The notes under the pieces are model-generated. The model was not told the DNA's origin. It did not search any database and saw only the letters and a list, made by a program, of their open reading frames with translations. The position numbers and the translations under genes were made by a program. A stretch of 64,000 nucleotides of DNA from Enterobacter huaxiensis. GTDB lineage: Bacteria; Pseudomonadota; Gammaproteobacteria; Enterobacterales; Enterobacteriaceae. Of the stretch, positions 10,375-19,111 are shown piece by piece; position 1 is the stretch's first letter; the number at the start of each line of letters is the position of its first letter. The stretch is from NCBI RefSeq assembly GCF_003594935.2, contig NZ_CP043342.1, forward strand, positions 3,100,001 to 3,164,000, written 5' to 3'.

Positions 10375-10390
10375 ACGCAATCGTTTACCT
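10375..10390. promoter_or_regulatory. PurR operator upstream of pyrD
   Basis: ACGCAATCGTTTACCT fits the degenerate PurR box ANGCAANCGNTTNCNT at every fixed position. E. coli pyrD is a PurR target, so repression by PurR with hypoxanthine or guanine is expected. It lies about 70 bp upstream of the predicted start. Confidence 0.65.
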
Positions 10391-10476
10391 CGCAGCGCAG
10401 TTCTTATGCACTTTTTCGCATTTAAATTGCAGATAAATCATTTAGTGGAATAAACCCACGATGTCACACTCCTTAA

Positions 10477-10510
10477 AATTGTTATGAATGTTAGATAAAA
10501 GCAAACAATT
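10477..10510 (+). promoter_or_regulatory. Inverted repeat upstream of ssuE, candidate Cbl/CysB site
   Basis: Perfect 7-bp arms AATTGTT (10477-10483) and AACAATT (10504-10510) separated by 20 bp, ending 17 bp before the ssuE ATG. The E. coli ssu operon needs the LysR-type activator Cbl. The symmetry suits a LysR-family dimer, but no specific box is asserted. The ssuE ribosome-binding site AAGGAG is at 10517-10522. Confidence 0.4.
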
Positions 10511-10527
10511 AGTTATAAGGAGCAAAC

Positions 10528-11103
10528 ATGCGCGTCATCACTCTGGCCGGAAGTCCACGGTTCCCTTCACGTTCCAGCGCGCTGCTGGAATACGCTCGCG
10601 AAAAGCTCACCGCTCTGGATGTGGAAGTGTGCCACTGGAATCTGCATAACTTCGAACCTGAAGATTTGCTCTATGCCCGTTTCGACAGCCCCGCGCTTAA
10701 CACCCTGACCGAACAGCTCAAAGGGGCTGATGGTTTAATTGTGGCTACGCCCATTTATAAAGCCTCTTTTTCTGGCGCACTGAAAACCCTGCTGGACCTG
10801 CTTCCCGAGCGCGCGCTGGACGGCAAAGTCGTGTTGCCGCTGGCGACAGGCGGCACGGTTGCCCATTTACTGGCGGTGGATTACGCCCTGAAACCGGTGC
10901 TGAACGCCCTGAAAGCACAAGAGATCCTGCACGGCGTTTTTGCAGATGATTCACAGGTCATCGACTATCAACACAAACCCCACTTTACGCCGAACCTGCA
11001 AACCCGCCTCGATAGCGCGCTGGAAACCTTCTGGCACGCGCTGCATCGCCGGGATATCCAGGCGCCCGCATTTGGTCAACCCCAAGGAGTTGCGCATGTT
11101 TAA
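10528..11103 (+). CDS. ssuE: NADPH-dependent FMN reductase SsuE
   Basis: Supplies FMNH2 to the alkanesulfonate monooxygenase SsuD. Flavodoxin-like fold of 191 aa (E. coli 191): FMN-phosphate loop GSPRFPSRSS at residues 8-17, and the segment ATPIYKASFSG near 73-83 that lines the flavin. First gene of ssuEADCB. The start is fixed by a strong AAGGAG six bases upstream. The stop codon lies 8 bp inside ssuA, so the two are coupled. Expressed under sulfate limitation through CysB/Cbl in E. coli. Confidence 0.96.
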   Translation: MRVITLAGSPRFPSRSSALLEYAREKLTALDVEVCHWNLHNFEPEDLLYARFDSPALNTLTEQLKGADGLIVATPIYKASFSGALKTLLDLLPERALDGKVVLPLATGGTVAHLLAVDYALKPVLNALKAQEILHGVFADDSQVIDYQHKPHFTPNLQTRLDSALETFWHALHRRDIQAPAFGQPQGVAHV

Positions 11104-12058
11104 AACATTAACCCGTATCGGTCTGGCAGGACTGATGGCCCTTTCCTCCCTGGCGCACGCCGCCGAAACGGCCCCGGAAAGCCTGCGCATCGGCTATCAG
11201 AAAGGCAGCGTCAGTATGGTGCTGGCGAAAAGCCACCAGCTTCTGGAAAAACGCTTCCCGGACACCAAATTCTCATGGGTGGAGTTCCCGGCAGGGCCAC
11301 AGATGCTGGAAGCATTGAACGTCGGCAGTATCGATTTAGGCAGCACGGGCGACATTCCTCCTATTTTTGCTCAGGCAGCCGGGGCGGACCTGGTTTACGT
11401 CGGGGTTGAGCCCGCAAAGCCGAAGGCCGAGGTGATTCTGGTACCTGAAAATAGCGACATTAAAAGCGTCGCCGATCTGAAAGGCCATAAGGTGGCGTTC
11501 CAGAAGGGTTCCAGCTCGCACAACCTGCTGCTGCGCGCGCTGCAAGAGGCCGGGCTTAGGTTCACCGACATTCAGCCTATATACCTTACGCCAGCCGACG
11601 CGCGCGCCGCCTTCCAGCAGAAGAACGTTGATGCCTGGGCAATCTGGGATCCGTACTACTCCGCCGCGTTACTGCAGGGTGGCGTACGGGTGCTGAAAGA
11701 CGGCACCACCCTGAAACAGACCGGTTCATTCTACCTGGCCGCACGACCGTATGCGGAAAAGAACGGTGAATTCATTCAGGGCGTGCTTGATACCTTCACT
11801 CAGGCCGATGCGCTGACGCAAAGCCAGCGTCAGGAGAGCATTTCCCTGCTGGCAAAAACCATGGGCTTACCTGAGCCGGTTATCGCGAGCTACCTCGACC
11901 ATCGTCCGCCGACCACCATTAAGCCCGTTGACGCGCACGTCGCTGCCCTTCAGCAACAAACCGCTGACCTTTTCTATCAAAATCGTCTGGTGCCCAAAAA
12001 GGTCGATATTCGCGACCGTATCTGGCAGCCCGCTGGCAAAGAAGGAACAAAATCATGA
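11096..12058 (+). CDS. ssuA: Periplasmic aliphatic-sulfonate-binding protein SsuA
   Basis: Substrate-binding protein of the SsuABC importer. It has a Sec signal peptide of about 23 residues ending in AHA, followed by a type 2 periplasmic-binding fold of the NMT1/SsuA type; [10 protein letters not shown] (near 72-81) and [10 protein letters not shown] (near 178-187) are typical ligand-site segments. 320 aa against 319 in E. coli. The ATG at 11096 has AAGGAG upstream within the end of ssuE. A longer in-frame start at 10940 would lie deep in ssuE and lacks a signal peptide, so it was rejected. Overlaps ssuD by 4 bp. Confidence 0.96.
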   Translation: MFKTLTRIGLAGLMALSSLAHAAETAPESLRIGYQKGSVSMVLAKSHQLLEKRFPDTKFSWVEFPAGPQMLEALNVGSIDLGSTGDIPPIFAQAAGADLVYVGVEPAKPKAEVILVPENSDIKSVADLKGHKVAFQKGSSSHNLLLRALQEAGLRFTDIQPIYLTPADARAAFQQKNVDAWAIWDPYYSAALLQGGVRVLKDGTTLKQTGSFYLAARPYAEKNGEFIQGVLDTFTQADALTQSQRQESISLLAKTMGLPEPVIASYLDHRPPTTIKPVDAHVAALQQQTADLFYQNRLVPKKVDIRDRIWQPAGKEGTKS

Positions 12059-13200
12059 GTCTGAATCTTTTCTGGTTTTTACCCACCCACGGTGATGGAC
12101 ACTATCTTGGCACAGAAGAGGGTTCGCGCCCGGTTGACCACGGCTACCTGCAGCAGATTGCGCAGGCTGCAGACCGAATTGGCTTTACCGGCGTGCTGAT
12201 CCCCACCGGACGCTCTTGCGAAGATGCCTGGCTGGTTGCCGCTTCAATGATTCCCGTCACCCAGCGCCTGAAATTCCTGGTTGCCCTGCGTCCGAGCGTG
12301 GTCTCGCCTACCGTCGCTGCGCGCCAGGCGGCGACGCTGGACCGGCTTTCCAACGGACGCGCGCTGTTTAATCTGGTCACAGGCAGCGATCCGCAGGAGC
12401 TGGCGGGCGACGGCGTGTTCCTCGACCACGCCGAACGCTATGAAGCCTCAGCCGAGTTCACCCGCGTCTGGCGTCGTCTTCTTGAAGGGGAAACCGTGAC
12501 CTTTGAAGGCAAACATATTCACGTTCGCGATGCGAAGCTCTATTTCCCGCCGGTTCAGCAGCCGCGCCCGCCTCTCTATTTCGGCGGTTCGTCGGACGTG
12601 GCGCAGGATCTCGCCGCCGAGCAGGTTGACCTCTATCTGACCTGGGGCGAGCCGCCGGAACTGGTCAAGGAGAAGATTGAGCAGGTGCGCGCCAAAGCCG
12701 CGGCGCACGGGCGTAAGGTACGCTTCGGCATTCGCCTGCACGTGATTGTGCGCGAAACCAATGAAGAAGCCTGGCAGGCCGCTGACCGCCTGATCTCACA
12801 TCTTGATGATGACACCATCGCGAAAGCGCAGGCCGCGTTTGCGAAAACCGACTCCGTTGGGCAGCACCGGATGGCGTCACTGCATAACGGCAAGCGTGAA
12901 AACCTGGAAATTAGCCCCAATCTCTGGGCGGGCGTAGGCCTGGTACGCGGCGGCGCGGGCACGGCGCTGGTGGGCGATGGCCCAACCGTCGCGGCGCGTA
13001 TTAATGAATACGCGGACCTGGGCATCGACAGTTTTATTCTCTCCGGGTATCCGCATCTGGAAGAGGCCTACAAGGTGGGCGAGCTGCTGTTCCCGCACCT
13101 GGATGTCGCCATCCCGGAAATTCCGCAGCCGCAGCAGCTCCAGCTTCAGGGCGAAGCCGTGGCCAACGAATTTATCCCGCGCAAAGCCGCACAAAGTTAA
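12055..13200 (+). CDS. ssuD: FMNH2-dependent alkanesulfonate monooxygenase SsuD
   Basis: Cleaves C1 to C10 alkanesulfonates to an aldehyde plus sulfite with FMNH2 and O2, releasing sulfur for cysteine synthesis. Bacterial-luciferase-type TIM barrel, 381 aa (E. coli 381). Visible: the cysteine in TGRSCEDAW at residue 55 (Cys54 in Met-less E. coli numbering), [15 protein letters not shown] near 109-123, and the mobile-loop region near 250-280. Starts in an ATGA overlap with ssuA and is followed 9 bp later by ssuC. Confidence 0.97.
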   Translation: MSLNLFWFLPTHGDGHYLGTEEGSRPVDHGYLQQIAQAADRIGFTGVLIPTGRSCEDAWLVAASMIPVTQRLKFLVALRPSVVSPTVAARQAATLDRLSNGRALFNLVTGSDPQELAGDGVFLDHAERYEASAEFTRVWRRLLEGETVTFEGKHIHVRDAKLYFPPVQQPRPPLYFGGSSDVAQDLAAEQVDLYLTWGEPPELVKEKIEQVRAKAAAHGRKVRFGIRLHVIVRETNEEAWQAADRLISHLDDDTIAKAQAAFAKTDSVGQHRMASLHNGKRENLEISPNLWAGVGLVRGGAGTALVGDGPTVAARINEYADLGIDSFILSGYPHLEEAYKVGELLFPHLDVAIPEIPQPQQLQLQGEAVANEFIPRKAAQS

Positions 13201-13209
13201 GGAGTCGCC

Positions 13210-14001
13210 ATGTCCGCCACCTCGCAAAAATGGCTGCTGCGTGCTGCCCCCTGGTTTTTGCCCATCGGCATTATTGCCGTCTGGCAACTCGCATCGTCAA
13301 CCGGCTGGCTGTCCAGCCGCATTCTGCCCTCTCCGGAGGGCGTAGTAGAAGCATTCTGGTCGCTGAGCGCGAGCGGCGAGCTGTGGCAGCACCTGGCGAT
13401 CAGCTCCTGGCGTGCGGCGATCGGCTTTTCGATAGGTGGAAGTATTGGGCTGGTCCTGGGGCTTATCAGCGGCCTTTCCCGCTGGGGCGAGCGGCTGCTG
13501 GACACCTCTATTCAGATGCTGAGAAACGTGCCGCATCTGGCGCTGATCCCGCTGGTCATTTTGTGGTTTGGCATTGATGAAAGCGCCAAGATTTTCCTCG
13601 TGGCGCTGGGGACGCTGTTCCCGATTTACATCAATACCTGGCACGGTATCCGCAACATCGACCGGGGCCTGGTGGAGATGGCGCGCAGCTATGGATTATC
13701 CGGTTTTGCACTCTTCACCCACGTCATCCTGCCGGGCGCCCTGCCCTCCATTATGGTGGGCATTCGCTTCGCGCTCGGCCTGATGTGGCTGACGCTGATT
13801 GTGGCGGAAACCATTTCGGCTAACTCGGGTATTGGCTACCTGGCCATGAACGCCCGCGAATTTCTGCAAACGGACGTGGTGGTGGTTGCCATTATTCTTT
13901 ATGCCCTGCTCGGCAAACTCGCCGACGTGAGCGCCCAGCTGCTTGAACGCAGCTGGCTGCGCTGGAACCCGGCCTACACCACTCAGGAGGCTAAAGCATG
14001 A
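13210..14001 (+). CDS. ssuC: Sulfonate ABC transporter permease SsuC
   Basis: Inner-membrane permease for aliphatic sulfonates, 263 aa and about six membrane helices. The EAA-type loop that docks to the ATPase is the segment EMARSYGL...ILPGALP (about residues 157-180). GGAG lies 5-8 bases before the ATG. Overlaps ssuB by 4 bp (13998-14001), so permease and ATPase are made together. Confidence 0.96.
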   Translation: MSATSQKWLLRAAPWFLPIGIIAVWQLASSTGWLSSRILPSPEGVVEAFWSLSASGELWQHLAISSWRAAIGFSIGGSIGLVLGLISGLSRWGERLLDTSIQMLRNVPHLALIPLVILWFGIDESAKIFLVALGTLFPIYINTWHGIRNIDRGLVEMARSYGLSGFALFTHVILPGALPSIMVGIRFALGLMWLTLIVAETISANSGIGYLAMNAREFLQTDVVVVAIILYALLGKLADVSAQLLERSWLRWNPAYTTQEAKA

Positions 14002-14768
14002 ATACCGCCCGACTGAACCAGGGTACACCGTTGCTTCTGAACGGTATCACCAAACGCTACGGCGAAAACACCATCCTTAATGCGCTGGATTTGCACATTC
14101 CCGCCGGGCAGTTTGTTGCCGTTGTCGGGCGCAGCGGCGGAGGCAAGAGTACCTTGCTGCGTCTTCTTGCCGGTCTGGAAGCCCCTAACGGCGGAGACAT
14201 TCTGGCAGGTAATACCCCGCTTGCGAATATTCAGGATGATACACGCATGATGTTTCAGGACGCGCGCCTGCTGCCGTGGAAAACGGTTATCGACAACGTC
14301 GGGTTGGGGCTAAAAGGAAACTGGCGGGATAACGCACGTCAGGCACTGGCAGCTGTAGGCCTGGAAAATCGTGCCGGGGAGTGGCCTGCGGCGCTCTCCG
14401 GGGGGCAGAAGCAGCGCGTGGCGCTGGCGCGGGCGCTGATACACCGCCCTGGCCTGCTGCTGCTCGATGAGCCGCTCGGCGCGCTCGATGCCCTGACGCG
14501 AATAGAGATGCAGGATTTAATTGCCTCGCTATGGCAGGAACACGGGTTTACGGTGCTATTGGTGACGCATGACGTCAGCGAAGCCGTGGCGATGGCCGAC
14601 CGCGTGCTGTTAATAGAAGAAGGCAAAATTGGTTTGGATCTTACCGTAGATATTCCGCGCCCTCGCCGCGTGGGGTCGGCAAGACTGGCGGAGCTGGAGG
14701 CGGAAGTGTTGGATCGGGTGATGAAGCGCGGGGTGAATGAGCGGGCGTTGATTACGGCTAATGCCTGA
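13998..14768 (+). CDS. ssuB: Sulfonate ABC transporter ATPase SsuB
   Basis: Nucleotide-binding subunit of SsuABC. Walker [10 protein letters not shown] (about residues 43-51), Q-loop [11 protein letters not shown], signature [15 protein letters not shown], Walker [13 protein letters not shown], and switch His in [10 protein letters not shown]. 256 aa, against 255 in E. coli. Last gene of ssuEADCB; the operon ends in a palindromic repeat and a shared terminator with pepN. Confidence 0.97.
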   Translation: MNTARLNQGTPLLLNGITKRYGENTILNALDLHIPAGQFVAVVGRSGGGKSTLLRLLAGLEAPNGGDILAGNTPLANIQDDTRMMFQDARLLPWKTVIDNVGLGLKGNWRDNARQALAAVGLENRAGEWPAALSGGQKQRVALARALIHRPGLLLLDEPLGALDALTRIEMQDLIASLWQEHGFTVLLVTHDVSEAVAMADRVLLIEEGKIGLDLTVDIPRPRRVGSARLAELEAEVLDRVMKRGVNERALITANA

Positions 14769-14770
14769 TG

Positions 14771-14805
14771 CCCTCACCCCGGCCCTCTCCCACGGGGAGA
14801 GGGAG
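14771..14805. repeat. Palindromic extragenic repeat after ssuB
   Basis: A CCCTCACCCCGG lead-in is followed by a 9-bp perfect palindrome (14783-14791 with 14795-14803, 3-base loop), CCCTCTCCC-acg-GGGAGAGGG. It resembles a dispersed extragenic palindrome that I recall as common in Enterobacter and Klebsiella genomes. It begins 2 bp after the ssuB stop. I saw no second copy in this window. Confidence 0.6.
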
Positions 14806-14814
14806 AAAAAACTA

Positions 14815-14840
14815 AAAACGGCAACCGAGGTTGCCGTTTT
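14815..14840. terminator. Bidirectional terminator between ssuB and pepN
   Basis: AAAACGGCAACC-GA-GGTTGCCGTTTT hairpin, A-rich on one side and T-rich on the other, placed between convergent ssuB and pepN. It can serve both. Confidence 0.85.
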
Positions 14841-14872
14841 GCTTTTACCTGCCCACCGGGCACTTTTTCGTA

Positions 14873-17485
14873 TTACGCTAAGGCTTTAGCAATCTTCTCG
14901 TACAGATCGCCAGACAGATTTTCCAGCCCTTTCAGCTGCTCAAGCGCGGCGCGCATTTTCGCCTGACGCTTCGCATCGTAGCGTTTCAGGCGGATCAGCG
15001 GCTCTATCAGACGAGACGCCACCTGCGGGTTGCGGCTGTTCAGCTCGGTCAGCATTTCCACCATGAACTGATAGCCGCTGCCGTCTTCCGCGTGGAACGC
15101 GGCCGGGTTGCTGCTGGCAAACGCGCCTATCAGTGAACGCACGCGGTTCGGGTTGCTCATGGTGAACGAGCGGTGTTTCAGCAGGCTACGCACGGTGCTC
15201 AGTACGTTAGCTGACGGGCTGGTGGACTGCAGAATGAACCATTTGTCCATCACCAGGCCATCCTGGTGCCACTTGTCATCATACTCCTGCATCAGCGCAT
15301 CGCGGCACGGCAGCTCTGCGGCAACGCTTGCGGCCAGGGCAGCCAGGGCATCCGTCATGTTGTCGGCGTCATGGTACTGCTTGCTGACCAGCGTGTTTGC
15401 CAGCTCCCCTTCACCGAAGGCCAGATAGCGCAGGCAGGTATTGCGCAGGGAACGCTTACCAATATCAGCGTGCTCCACGCGGTACTCGTTCAGCCTGTTG
15501 GCGTTGTAAATCGCGAGGAACTCATCCGCCAGCTCGGTGGCCAGCGTGCGGGTCAGCGCTTCACGCACCGCCACAATGGCGATCGGATCGATGATGTCAA
15601 ACAGCTCGGCGATTTCGCTGGCTGATGGCAACGTCAGAATTTCCGCCGCCAGCGCCGGGTCAATCTTCTCGTCCAGCAGGATGGCGCGGAACGCATCGGC
15701 CACGTGGACAGGCAGCGACAGCGGCTGGCCCTGCTGATGGCGGTTAACGTTAAGCTTGATGTAGGTTGCCAGCAGGCTTTGCGCGGCGTCCCAGCGGGAG
15801 AAATCGTTGCGCGCGTGACGCATCAGGAACGTCAGCTGCTGATCGCTCCACTTGTACTCCAGCTTCACCGGCGCGGAAAACTCGCACAGCAGGGCGGGAA
15901 CCGGCTGGAAGTAGACGTTATCGAAGATAAAGGTCTGCTCTGCCTGGGTCACGTTCAGCACGTGGTGAACCGGGTGGCCGCCCTTCTGCAGCGGGATGAC
16001 TTTGCCTTCGTTATCGTACAGCTCGATGCTGAACGGAATGTGCAGCGGATGTTTCTCTTCCTGTTCGGCCGTAGGCGGCGTGCGCTGGCTGATGGTCAGC
16101 GTGTACTGCTCGGTTTCCGGGTTGTAGTCGTCTTTAACGGTCACAATCGGCGTACCGGCCTGGCTGTACCAGCGGCGGAAGTGGGAGAGATCGACGTTGG
16201 ACGCGTCTTCCATTGCCTGCACAAAGTCGTCGCAGGTGGCCGCGCTGCCGTCGTGACGCTCGAAGTAAAGCTGCATCCCTTTCTGGAAGTTCTCTTCGCC
16301 CAGCAGGGTGTGGATCATGCGGATAATCTCTGAACCCTTCTCATACACCGTCAGGGTGTAGAAGTTGTTCATCTCGATGACTTTATCCGGACGGATCGGG
16401 TGCGCCATCGGGCTGGCATCTTCTGCAAACTGCAGGCCGCGCATGGTACGCACGTTGTTGATGCGGTTAACCGCGCGTGAACCCAAATCGGAGCTGAACT
16501 CCTGATCGCGGAAGACGGTCAGACCCTCTTTCAGGCTCAGCTGGAACCAGTCGCGGCAGGTAACGCGGTTACCGGTCCAGTTGTGGAAATACTCGTGGCC
16601 AATCACGCGTTCGATATCGAGGTAGTCTTTATCGGTCGCGGTATCGGTACGCGCCAGCACGTATTTGGAGTTAAAGACGTTAAGGCCTTTGTTCTCCATC
16701 GCGCCCATATTGAAGAAGTCGACGGCGACGATCATATAGATGTCGAGGTCATACTCCAGGCCGAAGCGCTCTTCGTCCCACTTCATGGAGTTAATCAGCG
16801 AGGTCATCGCCCACGGCGCGCGGTCAAGATTGCCGCGGTCAACAAACAGCTCCAGCGCCACGTCGCGACCTGAGCGAGTTTTATAGGTGTCGCGCAGCAC
16901 GTCGAAATCACCCGCCACCAGCGCAAACAGGTAGCACGGTTTCGGGAACGGATCCTGCCACTGCACCCAGTGACGACCATTTTCCAGCTCGCCTTCACCG
17001 ACGCGGTTACCGTTGGAGAGCAGGAACGGGTACAGGGTTTTATCGGCGATAATTTTGGTGGTAAAGCGTGCCAGCACGTCCGGACGGTCGAGATACCATG
17101 TGATGTGGCGGAAACCTTCGGCTTCACACTGCGTGCACAGCGCCACGCCCGACTGGTAAAGCCCTTCCAGCGCGGTGTTGGCGGACGGGCTGATTTCATT
17201 CACGATGCGCAGCGTAAAGCGTTCCGGCAGGTTGTTAATGACCAGCTGGCCGCCTTCTTCTTTATAGTCGGTCCAGGCTTTATCATTAATATGCAGTGAA
17301 ACCAGCGTCAGGTCTTCGCCGTCAAGACGCAGCGGGACTGCGGTCGCGCTCTGGCGCGCCACCTGGCTTACCGCCGTCACAACGGTTTTCGCGGCATCCA
17401 GGTCAAAAGTCAGATCGATATCGCTAATCAGGTATTCCGGCGCACGGTAGTCGTGGCGGTATTTAGCTTGTGGCTGTTGTGTCAT
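14873..17485 (-). CDS. pepN: Aminopeptidase N (M1 family)
   Basis: Cytosolic zinc aminopeptidase that finishes ATP-dependent protein turnover by removing N-terminal residues from peptides. 870 aa, identical in length to E. coli. Substrate motif GAMEN at 261-265, zinc motif HEYFH at 297-301 with the third ligand in KEGLTVFRDQEF (Glu320). Domains in order: beta-sandwich, thermolysin-like, small beta domain and a large C-terminal helical dome. The start is the only suitable ATG before the conserved TQQPQAKYRHDY. Divergent from pncB. Confidence 0.98.
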   Translation of the reverse strand: MTQQPQAKYRHDYRAPEYLISDIDLTFDLDAAKTVVTAVSQVARQSATAVPLRLDGEDLTLVSLHINDKAWTDYKEEGGQLVINNLPERFTLRIVNEISPSANTALEGLYQSGVALCTQCEAEGFRHITWYLDRPDVLARFTTKIIADKTLYPFLLSNGNRVGEGELENGRHWVQWQDPFPKPCYLFALVAGDFDVLRDTYKTRSGRDVALELFVDRGNLDRAPWAMTSLINSMKWDEERFGLEYDLDIYMIVAVDFFNMGAMENKGLNVFNSKYVLARTDTATDKDYLDIERVIGHEYFHNWTGNRVTCRDWFQLSLKEGLTVFRDQEFSSDLGSRAVNRINNVRTMRGLQFAEDASPMAHPIRPDKVIEMNNFYTLTVYEKGSEIIRMIHTLLGEENFQKGMQLYFERHDGSAATCDDFVQAMEDASNVDLSHFRRWYSQAGTPIVTVKDDYNPETEQYTLTISQRTPPTAEQEEKHPLHIPFSIELYDNEGKVIPLQKGGHPVHHVLNVTQAEQTFIFDNVYFQPVPALLCEFSAPVKLEYKWSDQQLTFLMRHARNDFSRWDAAQSLLATYIKLNVNRHQQGQPLSLPVHVADAFRAILLDEKIDPALAAEILTLPSASEIAELFDIIDPIAIVAVREALTRTLATELADEFLAIYNANRLNEYRVEHADIGKRSLRNTCLRYLAFGEGELANTLVSKQYHDADNMTDALAALAASVAAELPCRDALMQEYDDKWHQDGLVMDKWFILQSTSPSANVLSTVRSLLKHRSFTMSNPNRVRSLIGAFASSNPAAFHAEDGSGYQFMVEMLTELNSRNPQVASRLIEPLIRLKRYDAKRQAKMRAALEQLKGLENLSGDLYEKIAKALA

Positions 17486-17657
17486 AGAAAACCTTATGCA
17501 TCGTTTGTCGAGTAACGTTTCAATATATTCCTGTTGTGTAAAACGCGCTATGCAGAATGTTCATCTTTTCAGGTACAAACACCTTTTTCGCTACATTTGT
17601 ATAACACGGGGCACAAAATGCCCTCGACCCTAAAGACAGCTTATGTTGTGATCGGGG
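17486..17657. other. Intergenic region between pepN and pncB (pepN promoter side)
   Basis: No reading frame of note. It must hold the pepN promoter, but I see no element strong enough to name. The pncB promoter and operator follow immediately. Confidence 0.5.
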
Positions 17658-17685
17658 TTCAATAAATCACTAAAACAGGTATACT
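17658..17685 (+). promoter_or_regulatory. pncB promoter
   Basis: -35-like TTCAAT (17658-17663), 16-bp spacer, -10 TATACT (17680-17685). A start near 17692 would place the NadR box over the initiation site. Confidence 0.55.
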
Positions 17686-17692
17686 CCGGAGT

Positions 17693-17710
17693 TGTTTATT
17701 GTACTAAACG
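17693..17710 (+). promoter_or_regulatory. NadR operator at pncB
   Basis: TGTTTA-N6-TAAACG, one mismatch from the NadR palindrome TGTTTA-N6-TAAACA. It begins 8 bp after the -10 element. In Salmonella NadR represses pncB when NAD is plentiful; the site position supports repression by blocking initiation. Confidence 0.8.
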
Positions 17711-17739
17711 CTCCCGTGAGAGGATGCTACTGCGCACCT

Positions 17740-18942
17740 ATGACTCAATTCGCTTCTCCTGTTCTGCATACGTTGCTGGATACCGACGCGTATAAACTGC
17801 ATATGCAGCAAGCCGTTTTTCACCATTACCATGACGTCCATGTTGCGGCTGAGTTTCGCTGCCGGGGCGACGACTTGCTGGGTATCTACGCAGATTCCAT
17901 TCGTGAACAGGTCGATGCTATGCAGCATCTGGCGCTGCAGGACGACGAATATCAGTGGCTTTCGGGCCTGCCCTTCTTCAAAGCCGACTATCTCAACTGG
18001 CTGCGCGACTTCCGCTACAACCCGCAGCAGGTCACCGTGACCAATGATAACGGCAAGCTGAATATCCGCCTTGAAGGTCCGTGGCGTGAAGTGATTATGT
18101 GGGAAGTTCCGCTGCTGGCCGTCATCAGCGAGCTGGCCCACCGCTACCGCTCCCCGGAAACCGGCGTCGAGCAGGCGGTTGCCTCCCTCGAAAATAAACT
18201 CGTTGAATTCTCCCAGCTGACCGAAGGCCTGGATATGTCCCGCTTCCGCCTGATGGACTTCGGCACGCGCCGCCGCTTCTCTCGCGAAGTTCAGCAGGCG
18301 ATTGTTGAACGCTTGCAGCAGGAAACGTGGTTTGTGGGCACCAGCAACTACGATCTGGCGCGCCGGCTGAACCTGACGCCAATGGGTACCCAGGCGCACG
18401 AATGGTTCCAGGCGCATCAGCAAATCAGCCCTGACCTTGCCAATAGTCAGCGCGCCGCGCTGGCCGCCTGGCTGGAGGAGTACCCTGACCAGCTGGGGAT
18501 CGCGCTCACCGACTGCATCACGATGGATGCATTCCTGCGTGATTTTGGTCCTGAGTTCGCCGAGCGCTATCAAGGATTACGCCATGATTCCGGGGATCCG
18601 GTCGAATGGGGTGAAAAGGCTATCGCCCATTACGAGAAGCTGGGTATCGACCCCATGAGCAAGGTGCTGGTCTTCTCTGATAACCTCGACCTGGCCAAAG
18701 CCGTCGACCTGTATCGTCACTTCTCTTCAAGGGTGAATCTGAGCTTTGGCATTGGCACCCGTTTATCCTGTGATATTCCTCAGGTTAAACCTCTGAACAT
18801 CGTCATTAAGCTGGTGGAATGTAACGGCAAGCCGGTGGCAAAACTTTCCGACAGCCCGGGCAAAACGATCTGTCACGACAAAGCCTTCGTTCGCGCATTA
18901 CGCAAAGCCTTCGATCTTCCTCAGGTCAAAAAAGCCAGCTAA
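17740..18942 (+). CDS. pncB: Nicotinate phosphoribosyltransferase
   Basis: Converts nicotinate and PRPP to nicotinate mononucleotide with ATP hydrolysis, in the NAD salvage pathway. 400 aa as in E. coli. [10 protein letters not shown] (about 171-180) and LRHDSGDP (about 285-292) are conserved active-site segments, and the histidine in GTQAHEW corresponds to the phosphorylated histidine of the Salmonella enzyme. I chose the ATG at 17740; an earlier in-frame ATG at 17692 overlaps the NadR operator and the probable transcription start, so it is unlikely to be translated. Confidence 0.96.
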   Translation: MTQFASPVLHTLLDTDAYKLHMQQAVFHHYHDVHVAAEFRCRGDDLLGIYADSIREQVDAMQHLALQDDEYQWLSGLPFFKADYLNWLRDFRYNPQQVTVTNDNGKLNIRLEGPWREVIMWEVPLLAVISELAHRYRSPETGVEQAVASLENKLVEFSQLTEGLDMSRFRLMDFGTRRRFSREVQQAIVERLQQETWFVGTSNYDLARRLNLTPMGTQAHEWFQAHQQISPDLANSQRAALAAWLEEYPDQLGIALTDCITMDAFLRDFGPEFAERYQGLRHDSGDPVEWGEKAIAHYEKLGIDPMSKVLVFSDNLDLAKAVDLYRHFSSRVNLSFGIGTRLSCDIPQVKPLNIVIKLVECNGKPVAKLSDSPGKTICHDKAFVRALRKAFDLPQVKKAS

Positions 18943-18950
18943 CGGCTTGC

Positions 18951-18969
18951 GGGAGCCTTTAAGGCTCCC
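18951..18969 (+). terminator. pncB terminator
   Basis: GGGAGCC-TTTAA-GGCTCCC hairpin followed by TTTCTTCTT, 8 bp after the pncB stop. Confidence 0.8.
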
Positions 18970-19018
18970 TTTCTTCTTATTTATTTCTTATTTCTTCTCT
19001 TTTGACTGCGAAATCTGC

Positions 19019-19046
19019 TTGTCTGATGGCAGATGCCAGGTAACAT
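19019..19046 (+). promoter_or_regulatory. Possible asnS promoter
   Basis: TTGTCT (19019-19024), 16-bp spacer, TAACAT (19041-19046). Weak match; another -35-like TTGACT lies at 19002 without a good -10 at the right distance. Confidence 0.3.
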
Positions 19047-19111
19047 AGATATCCCCCCTATGTGGGCGGACAAGTGGTTATTTTTTCCGACTATTAACAG
19101 AGAGAATATTT

